Source: Anaeroplasmataceae bacterium
Lineage (GTDB): Bacteria > Bacillota_I > Bacilli_A > Acholeplasmatales > Anaeroplasmataceae
DNA length: 5,262 bases
Direction of reading: 5' to 3'
Assembly (NCBI GenBank): GCA_029050385.1
Contig: JAIDMV010000315.1
Span: forward strand, 1 to 5,262
Within the stretch, counting starts at the first letter, position 1. Every line of letters begins with the position of its first letter. Shown one piece after another: positions 1 to 5,262 of this stretch. Below the pieces are notes generated by a model. That model did no database searches and was not told the DNA's origin. It worked only from the letters and a program-made list of their open reading frames with translations. The position numbers and the translations under genes were made by a program.

Positions 1-3000
1 GGAGGAGCAGGAGTTGGGATACTTTCCTCCTCTTCTCTTTCCTCAAATGCATAGGAATCATCCATACTTTCTTCATTAGAATCATCTACCCAAGAATCCT
101 GTGGTTCTTCGTCCTCTAACAAATCCTCTTCAAAACTTACGGGTTCATTTTGTTCTTCCTCTGGAATATCTTCTTCAAAGCTTAGAGGCTTTTCTAAAGT
201 CTCTTCTTGAAGTACTTCTTCTGGTTCCTCTTCTAGAAAGCTTTCTTCAAAATTTGCAGGATCTTCAGCTGATTCTTCTGGAAGATTTTCACTTGGGAAA
301 TCCTGTGGTTCCTGAAGTGGTTCTTCTTGTTCCTCTTCTAGAAAATTTTCTTCAAAGCTTACAGGCTCTTCTGTTGGTTCTTCTAAATGATCTTCACTTG
401 GGAAATCCTGTGGTTCCTGAAGTGGCGCTTCTGGTTCCTCTTCTAGAAAGTTTTCTTCAATGCTTTCAAACTCTTCAGTTGGCTCTTCTAAAACCTCTTC
501 ACTTGGAAAATCAGAAATTTCCTGAGGGTCATTTTCTTGAACTGGCTCTTCTTGTGATTCTTCTAAATCCATTGTATCCTTAGATTCTTCCATAGGCAAA
601 TCCCATAGATTGAATGCAGGCTTTGGAGTTTCCGTTTTCCTTGAAGGTTGAACTGATTTTACAGATGTTTGAAATGAAAATTCATCTTCTGGGGATTCCT
701 CTTTAGATTCTTTTTGAAATTCTGTAGCAAGAATTTTATCTAACTCATCTAAAATATTATCTTGTTTCTTAGATGACATTAATGGCTTTTCGTTTTCTGC
801 ACCATCATCAAGATTAAATAAAGTTTGACGTTCTTCTATCAAATAGTCTCCTGAAACAATATCATCTGGTTTGGATGGTTTTGGTAACCATAGAGCCTCT
901 GGCTTAGTTAAGCCATCTATTTGAATACTTCTACCTGTATCTGAAACATTATATTTTAAAGAACGAGCTTCTATGCCATCATTTCCATTAAGGTAACGCA
1001 CATCTACTCTGACATTCTCTCTAAATTGATTTGGAGTCATCTTAGCAGCATCTACTAAATAGATTGGATTCGTCTTTACTGGCTTAATCATTGTTGAACC
1101 AGCTCTAGCACGTCTAGTAATAACAATATCTGTTACACGCATTCTTTTTAGTGTATAACGTGTTGATAACAATAAGAAATCATCTTCTTTATTAGCATAG
1201 AACGCAGAGACAACAGTATCCTTTGGTCTAAGATTAATGGCTTTTACACCACCGGCATTACAGCCATATAAGGAAATCTCACTTGCTCTAAAGCGTAATC
1301 CTTCACAGTTCTTTGTAAAGACTAATATCTCTAATGGATTATCAATGATATCCGCTGAAACAAGTGTATCATCTCCACTTAATTTCATTGCACGAACTGG
1401 CTTTGTATAACGGTTGACATTAAATTCAGATAGCAAGGTTTGCTTCATTGCGCCCTTTGCAGTACAAAGTAATACAGTTTCTCCTGTATTAAACTTAGAA
1501 ACTACAAAACAGCGGATAAGCTTCTCCTTAGGAGCTATAGCTACTACACTATTGATATAAGTACCTACATCTTTAAACTTACACTCTGCAATTTTATGTA
1601 CAGGTAAATAGATAAAATTACCTAAAGACGTAAAGATAAGTAAAGTATCTAATGTAGAAACCTCACCTAAATATAGGACAGCATCATTTTCCTTAAGACC
1701 ATTAGATTTTGCAGCATTGAATGCCTTTATTGAAGCACGTTTCATATAACCATCACGGGAAATAGAAATCATTACCTGTTCTTTTGAAATCAAATCTGCT
1801 TCATCAAATTTAATTGTAGTTGATGCTTCCTTATCAATTTCTGTTCTACGCTCTACTGTTACTGCCTTACCAACTTCTGCTAACTCTTTTATAATGACTT
1901 TAACAAGTTCACGTTCAGAGCTTAAGATTCTTTCATAAATCTCAATATTTTCATGAAGCTCTTTATCCTCTTCCATTAAGATGGTAATATCCTGATTAGA
2001 TAGCTTATATAATTGCATCATTACGATAGCTTCTGCTTGTTCTTCGGTGAAACTGAACTGAGCCATCAAATTTTGTTTAGAATCTGCTTTGTTTTTACTA
2101 GCACGGATTGTCTTGATGACTTCATCTAACACAGAAATCATCTTCACTAAACCTTCTACAATATGTAATCTTTTACGAGCCTTAATTAAATCAAAATTCG
2201 TGCGATTTGTAACAACCTCTTTGTAATGATTGATATAAGCATCTAAAATAGGAATTACACCTAAACGCATTGGTCTACGTTCACAAATAGATACCATATT
2301 ATAGTTAATAGAAACCTGTAAATCTGTATTTTTAAATAGATATGCCATTATGGCAGAAACATTTGCATTTTTCTTTAAATCGATTGCAATTCTTAAACCA
2401 TCTCGACCTGATTCATCTCTTACCTCTGCAACATCAGGAATTTTTCCATCCATGCGGAGCTGTTCAATCTTTTCTACTGTTTTAGATTTTATGGTATCAT
2501 ATGGAATCTCTGTGATAACAACACGTTTGGAACCATTCCCCATATCTTCCAAAGTATATTTTGAACGAACAATAACTGCACCTGCACCAGTAAGAAAAGC
2601 TTCTCTTATGCCTTCCGTACCAAGGATAATACCTCCTGTAGGGAAGTCTGGTCCTGGCATAATCTCTAACAAATCATCAAGCGTCATTTGAGGATTTTGT
2701 AATCTTGCAATAGTAGCATTGATAACTTCATTAAAGTTATGTGTAGGAATATAGGTAGCATAACCTGAAGAAATACCCATACATCCATTCACTAAAAGGT
2801 TAGGGAATTTCGCTGGTAAAACTGTTGGTTCTACTTCTTCCTCATCAAAGTTAGGAATGAAAGGAACTGTATTCTTATCAATATCCTTTAACAAGAATTC
2901 AGCATTCTTACTCATACGCGCTTCTGTATAACGCATAGCAGCTGGACCATCACCATCCATACTACCATTGTTACCATGCATGTCAATTAAAGAAACACCC

Positions 3001-3320
3001 ATTTTCCAGCTTTGACTCATACGCACCAAGGCTTCATAAATAGAGGAATCGCCATGAGGATGGTATTTACCCATTACCTCACCTGTGATACGGGCTGACT
3101 TTTTATATGGAGCATTTGCCGTAATCTTTAGTTCATTCATCGCATATAAAATACGTCTTTGAACTGGCTTTAAACCATCTCTAATATCTGGAATAGCACG
3201 CTCTTGAATAATGTATTTAGAATATCTACCAAAGCGGTCTCCAACAACGTCTTCTAATTTAGATTCTTGGAAGGTTTCTGCCAGAAATTTATCTAATTTA
3301 TCTTTAATATTCTTAGCCAT
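1..3320 (-). CDS. parC: DNA topoisomerase IV subunit A (ParC), 3'-truncated by the window edge, with a long acidic C-terminal extension
   Basis: This is the DNA-cleaving subunit of topoisomerase IV, which unlinks daughter chromosomes together with ParE. The ATG at 3320 follows a GGAGG Shine-Dalgarno, and 1106 codons are open to the left edge with no stop. Seen: the breakage-reunion domain occupies roughly residues 5-490. It has the quinolone-resistance region HPHGDSSIYE (Ser92 and Glu96, the usual sensitive residues) and the catalytic pair Arg130-Tyr131 in AAMRYTE. The C-terminal beta-pinwheel covers roughly 511-815. Its blade-like motifs include GYMKR (524), GNFIYLP (567), GAMKQ (623), GLRFR (674) and YTLKR (722). 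The GyrA box (QRRGGKG-like) expected after the first blade in gyrase is replaced by FNAAKSNG, which supports ParC rather than GyrA. Family members usually end at about 800-825 residues. Here a linker and a Glu-rich repeat tail add at least 290. The reading frame is continuous, with no sign of a frameshift. Confidence 0.97.
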   Translation of the reverse strand, partial: MAKNIKDKLDKFLAETFQESKLEDVVGDRFGRYSKYIIQERAIPDIRDGLKPVQRRILYAMNELKITANAPYKKSARITGEVMGKYHPHGDSSIYEALVRMSQSWKMGVSLIDMHGNNGSMDGDGPAAMRYTEARMSKNAEFLLKDIDKNTVPFIPNFDEEEVEPTVLPAKFPNLLVNGCMGISSGYATYIPTHNFNEVINATIARLQNPQMTLDDLLEIMPGPDFPTGGIILGTEGIREAFLTGAGAVIVRSKYTLEDMGNGSKRVVITEIPYDTIKSKTVEKIEQLRMDGKIPDVAEVRDESGRDGLRIAIDLKKNANVSAIMAYLFKNTDLQVSINYNMVSICERRPMRLGVIPILDAYINHYKEVVTNRTNFDLIKARKRLHIVEGLVKMISVLDEVIKTIRASKNKADSKQNLMAQFSFTEEQAEAIVMMQLYKLSNQDITILMEEDKELHENIEIYERILSSERELVKVIIKELAEVGKAVTVERRTEIDKEASTTIKFDEADLISKEQVMISISRDGYMKRASIKAFNAAKSNGLKENDAVLYLGEVSTLDTLLIFTSLGNFIYLPVHKIAECKFKDVGTYINSVVAIAPKEKLIRCFVVSKFNTGETVLLCTAKGAMKQTLLSEFNVNRYTKPVRAMKLSGDDTLVSADIIDNPLEILVFTKNCEGLRFRASEISLYGCNAGGVKAINLRPKDTVVSAFYANKEDDFLLLSTRYTLKRMRVTDIVITRRARAGSTMIKPVKTNPIYLVDAAKMTPNQFRENVRVDVRYLNGNDGIEARSLKYNVSDTGRSIQIDGLTKPEALWLPKPSKPDDIVSGDYLIEERQTLFNLDDGAENEKPLMSSKKQDNILDELDKILATEFQKESKEESPEDEFSFQTSVKSVQPSRKTETPKPAFNLWDLPMEESKDTMDLEESQEEPVQENDPQEISDFPSEEVLEEPTEEFESIEENFLEEEPEAPLQEPQDFPSEDHLEEPTEEPVSFEENFLEEEQEEPLQEPQDFPSENLPEESAEDPANFEESFLEEEPEEVLQEETLEKPLSFEEDIPEEEQNEPVSFEEDLLEDEEPQDSWVDDSNEESMDDSYAFEEREEEESIPTPAP
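93..197 (-). repeat. degenerate fourth repeat with a 15-residue sub-repeat
   Basis: Residues 1042-1076 continue the array for another 35 residues but have diverged and appear rearranged. They contain two SFEED-type blocks, LSFEED at 1046-1051 and VSFEED at 1061-1066, 15 residues (45 bases) apart. The base block TTCTTCAAAGCTTA at 171-184 is identical to 348-361 in the better-preserved units. This indicates common descent by internal duplication. Confidence 0.6.
198..512 (-). repeat. three in-frame 105-bp tandem repeats in the parC tail
   Basis: The units are 408-512 (residues 937-971), 303-407 (972-1006) and 198-302 (1007-1041). Each encodes 35 residues that start with DFPSE, run through an FEE(N/S)FLEEE-type core and end near LQEPQ or LQEET. 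By eye the first two units differ at about 14 of 105 bases. An exact 33-base match at 288-320 and 393-425 spans unit boundaries at the 105-base spacing. A shorter shared block (CCTCTTCTAGAAA) recurs at the same spacing near 227, 332 and 437. The period is a multiple of three, so gain or loss of a unit keeps the frame. Confidence 0.9.
570..872 (-). other. ParC linker between the pinwheel domain and the acidic tail (residues about 817-917)
   Basis: This part of parC lies beyond the usual end of the family. It is mixed-charge and rich in Lys, Glu, Asp, Ser and Pro, so it is probably disordered. Three short hydrophobic islands stand out. QTLFNL is at residues 832-837 (bases 810-827). ILDELDKILATEF at 856-868 (717-755) could form an amphipathic helix. 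FNLWDLPM at 903-910 (591-614) contains one of only two Trp in the extension. Basic residues are still common here, unlike in the tail that follows. No known domain was recognised. Confidence 0.6.
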
Positions 3321-3324
3321 AATA

Positions 3325-3330
3325 CCCTCC
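3325..3330 (-). promoter_or_regulatory. parC ribosome binding site overlapping the parE stop
   Basis: On the minus strand the junction reads TAGGAGGGTATTATG. The G of the parE TAG stop is the first base of the GGAGGG Shine-Dalgarno, which sits 4-5 bases before the parC ATG. Ribosomes ending parE therefore stop directly on the parC initiation site. This fits translational coupling, which would help keep the two subunits equimolar. Confidence 0.85.
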
Positions 3331-5234
3331 TATACTTCCTCTAATGTGAACTGAACATGGTTTTCCAACCAATCTCTACGACGCATTGCATCATTTCCCA
3401 TTAAGATATCAATTTCAGCCTCTGCTTCAGTCAAATCCTCTAGTTTTACCTGAATTAAGCTTCTTGTTTCAGGATTCATAGTCGTATCCCAAAGCTGTTC
3501 TGCATTCATTTCACCTAGACCTTTATAACGCTGAACTAAGGTTTGTGTATTACATTTAGATAGGATTTGATCCTTTTCTTCATTTGTCCAAGCATAGATA
3601 ATCTCTTCTTTTTTACCACGCTTTGTTATTTTAAATAGTGGAGGACAAGCGATATAAACTCTTCCATCTTCTATTAAAGGACGCATATATCTAAAGAAGA
3701 ATGTTAAAAGAAGTACCTGAATGTGGGCACCATCATCATCAGCATCGGTCATGATGATAATCTTTTTATAGTTACATTTTTTCAAATCAAAGTCACTACC
3801 ATAATCAGCACCTATTGTGTAGATCATCGTTGCAATTTCTTCATTTTTTAGTACTGCGTCTGCAGAAGCACGTTCTGTATTTAATACCTTACCACGTAAA
3901 GGTAAGATAGCTTGATATCTACGATCACGGCCTTGTTTTGCAGAGCCACCAGCTGAATCTCCCTCTACCAAATAAAGTTCATTGATTTCTTTATTCTTTT
4001 CACTTGTAGGAGCTAATTTAGTAGAAAGGTTCATTTCTTTCTTATCTTTTTTATCTAAACGAGCTTGATTTCTTGCCTTACGAGCTTCCTCTCTAGCCTC
4101 TGCTTCTTTTATTGCCTTTTTAACGATTGCCTCAGATAAACTCTTATTCTCAATCAAATAGAAAGATAGCTTGTCATAAAGAACTGTATCTACTGCTGTT
4201 TTAGCTAAAGGTGTTCCAAGCTTTCCTTTTGTCTGTCCTTCAAATTCAAGCAAATTTTCCGTAATTCTTACAGACACAACAGCGGTCATACCTGCACGAA
4301 TATCTGTTCCATCCAAAGCTTGAATTTTACCTAGTAAATTAAACTTTTTTGCATAGTCATTAAAGGCTCTTGTTAAAGCAGACTTAAAGCCTGTTTCATG
4401 AGAACCACCATCAGAAGTACGTACATTATTAACAAATGATACAATTGTTTCACTATAGGTATCTACAAACTGTAATGCAACTTCAACCTCTATCGTCTCA
4501 TAAACGCCCTCAAAATAAGCAACAGGATGAGCTGGATGCTTATTTGCATCTAAGAAAGTTACATATTCAGAAATACCATTTTCATACATAAATGTATCTG
4601 ATTTACCACTTCTTTTATCGATTAAAACCATTTTAAGATTTTTAATTAAAAATGCACTCTCTCTCAATCTAGTTTTAATTGTGTCATAATTATATAACGT
4701 TGTTGAAAATACTTCAGGATCTGGTTTAAAGGTTACTGTAGTACCTGTCTTTTTAGTATCCCCTAAAATCTCTAATGGTCCAACCTTAGAGCCACCCTTT
4801 TCAAAACGCATTCTATGAATTTTTCCCTCACGCATAGAAGTAACTTCCATAAATGTAGATAGTGCATTTACTACTGAACCACCTACACCATGTAGACCAC
4901 CTGAGGTTTTATATCCGTTACCACCAAATTTACCACCGGCATTTAGCTTTGTATAAATAATTTCCATTGTATTTTTTCCGGTTGCATGCTTGCCACAAGG
5001 AACACCACGTCCTTGGTCAGAAACCGTGATGGAGTTATCATGATTAATTGTTAAAACAATTTCTCTACCATATCCAGATAATGCTTCATCTATTGCATTA
5101 TCCACTATTTCCCAAACTAAATGGTGTAGTCCACGTTCATCCGTGGAACCAATATACATACCAGGACGCTTACGAACATGTTCTAGACCTTCTAGAACGG
5201 TTATGGAATCGTCATTGTAAGTATTAGCTGCCAT
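3330..5234 (-). CDS. parE: DNA topoisomerase IV subunit B (ParE), ATPase subunit
   Basis: This is the ATP-hydrolysing subunit that pairs with ParC. The protein is 634 residues from the preferred ATG at 5234, a normal length. Seen: the GHKL ATPase domain has the catalytic-base Glu42 and Mg2+-binding Asn46 in WEIVDNAIDEALSG. It also has Asp73 in SDQGRG and the ATP lid GGLHGVGG at 112-119. The transducer domain carries the Gln-Thr-Lys loop EGQTKGKLG, with Lys336 expected to contact the ATP phosphate. The TOPRIM domain has EGDSAGGSAKQGRDR with Glu424 and the Asp497-x-Asp499 metal pair in DADDDGAH. The QRYKGLGEMN signature lies at 568-577. The segment GAHIQVLLLTFFFRYM is typical of Gram-positive ParE, whereas GyrB usually reads GSHIRTLLL there. 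No large TOPRIM insertion is present. The gene ends with TAG at 3332-3330, 9 bases before parC, so the pair is almost certainly one operon. An in-frame GTG at 5243 would add three residues but lies inside the Shine-Dalgarno. Confidence 0.97.
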   Translation of the reverse strand: MAANTYNDDSITVLEGLEHVRKRPGMYIGSTDERGLHHLVWEIVDNAIDEALSGYGREIVLTINHDNSITVSDQGRGVPCGKHATGKNTMEIIYTKLNAGGKFGGNGYKTSGGLHGVGGSVVNALSTFMEVTSMREGKIHRMRFEKGGSKVGPLEILGDTKKTGTTVTFKPDPEVFSTTLYNYDTIKTRLRESAFLIKNLKMVLIDKRSGKSDTFMYENGISEYVTFLDANKHPAHPVAYFEGVYETIEVEVALQFVDTYSETIVSFVNNVRTSDGGSHETGFKSALTRAFNDYAKKFNLLGKIQALDGTDIRAGMTAVVSVRITENLLEFEGQTKGKLGTPLAKTAVDTVLYDKLSFYLIENKSLSEAIVKKAIKEAEAREEARKARNQARLDKKDKKEMNLSTKLAPTSEKNKEINELYLVEGDSAGGSAKQGRDRRYQAILPLRGKVLNTERASADAVLKNEEIATMIYTIGADYGSDFDLKKCNYKKIIIMTDADDDGAHIQVLLLTFFFRYMRPLIEDGRVYIACPPLFKITKRGKKEEIIYAWTNEEKDQILSKCNTQTLVQRYKGLGEMNAEQLWDTTMNPETRSLIQVKLEDLTEAEAEIDILMGNDAMRRRDWLENHVQFTLEEV

Positions 5235-5238
5235 TAAA

Positions 5239-5247
5239 ATCACCCTT
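5239..5247 (-). promoter_or_regulatory. parE ribosome binding site that decides the start codon
   Basis: The minus strand reads AAGGGTGAT, close to the AAGGAGGTGAT complement of the 16S rRNA 3' end. Six bases separate its GGGTG from the ATG at 5234. The alternative GTG at 5243 is part of this site and has only an A-run upstream, so the ATG is the better start. Confidence 0.75.
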
Positions 5248-5255
5248 TTTTCATT

Positions 5256-5261
5256 ATTATA
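5256..5261 (-). promoter_or_regulatory. possible -10 box (TATAAT) upstream of parE
   Basis: The minus strand carries a perfect TATAAT about 21 bases before the parE ATG. A start about 7 bases downstream would leave a leader of roughly 15 bases that still includes the Shine-Dalgarno. The -35 region would lie outside the window. The DNA is so AT-rich that a chance match is quite likely, and an upstream gene could also end here. Confidence 0.25.
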
Positions 5262-5262
5262 T

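Larger units (their letters stand above)
1..569 (-). other. Glu-rich acidic C-terminal tail of ParC (residues 918 to at least 1106)
   Basis: Within residues 921-1080 I count 57 Glu and 12 Asp out of 160, with a single Lys and no Arg. That is about 43% acidic residues and a net charge near -68. Pro, Gln, Phe and Leu make up much of the rest, with recurring DFPSE, SFEEN and FLEEE blocks. Such a composition predicts an extended, disordered, polyanionic chain. E. coli GyrA has a short acidic C-terminal tail that modulates DNA wrapping by its neighbouring pinwheel. A similar but far larger effect here is inference. The last visible residues turn Pro-rich (IPTPAP) and the next codon begins CC, so it also encodes Pro. 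Confidence 0.85.

Noticed and set aside
93..512. Regularly spaced repeats as a possible CRISPR array
   Set aside because: The repeats are contiguous 105-bp coding units without unique spacers of constant size, and they stay in frame with parC.
101..583. Plus-strand open frame of 160 codons, very Leu-rich and seemingly repetitive
   Set aside because: It lies antisense to the Glu-rich parC tail. Its Leu content comes from reading the complement of GAA/GAG codons (TTC/CTC) out of frame. The protein looks like no known family and has no convincing ribosome binding site.
1..872. The tail as a separate downstream gene joined to parC by a lost stop or frameshift
   Set aside because: The frame is continuous from the parC start. 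No Shine-Dalgarno was seen before the internal Met codons checked (848 and 910), and the linker grades smoothly into the tail. A lost stop in an ancestor cannot be excluded without homologues.
2350..2691. Plus-strand open frame of 113 codons
   Set aside because: It lies wholly antisense to the conserved breakage-reunion domain of parC, and its composition is that of a shadow frame with no recognisable motifs.
3330..5234. The gene pair as gyrB-gyrA instead of parE-parC
   Set aside because: The A subunit lacks a GyrA box after the first pinwheel blade. The B subunit has the ParE-type GAHIQVLLL segment where GyrB usually has GSHIRTLLL, and the tight B-then-A arrangement fits parE-parC of Bacillota.
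5241..5243. GTG as the parE start, three codons upstream of the ATG
   Set aside because: The GTG is part of the Shine-Dalgarno-like AAGGGTGAT that is correctly spaced for the ATG at 5234. No separate ribosome binding site precedes the GTG.

Overview
The window holds two adjacent minus-strand genes for the subunits of bacterial DNA topoisomerase IV. parE (3330-5234) is complete and comes first in transcription order. parC (3320 down to the left window edge) follows after 9 bases and has no stop codon inside the window. The DNA is AT-rich with A/T-ending codons, and the two proteins look like those of low-GC Gram-positive bacteria (Bacillota). The overall flavour suggests Erysipelotrichia or a relative, but that placement is an impression from the protein sequences and was not tested by any search.

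Layout, right to left: 5235-5262 is a short leader with a possible -10 box and the parE ribosome binding site. 5234-3330 is parE, with an ATPase domain, a transducer domain and a TOPRIM metal-binding domain. 3329-3321 is a 9-base gap whose Shine-Dalgarno sequence overlaps the parE stop codon. 3320 to about 873 is a normal-looking ParC: the breakage-reunion domain with catalytic Tyr131, then a beta-pinwheel C-terminal domain without a GyrA box. About 872-570 is a low-complexity linker. 569-1 is an extremely acidic, repeat-bearing tail.

The two products should form the ParC2ParE2 heterotetramer that decatenates sister chromosomes and removes positive supercoils. ParE supplies ATP hydrolysis and the Mg2+-binding TOPRIM site. 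ParC supplies the DNA-cleaving tyrosine and the DNA-guiding C-terminal domain. All key catalytic residues that I looked for are present in both.

The unusual part is the ParC C-terminus. ParC proteins of this group normally end near 800-825 residues. This one stays open for at least 1106 codons. Its last roughly 190 visible residues are dominated by glutamate and contain three 35-residue (105-bp) tandem repeats plus a degenerate fourth. No other gene, RNA gene, mobile element, CRISPR array or terminator was seen.
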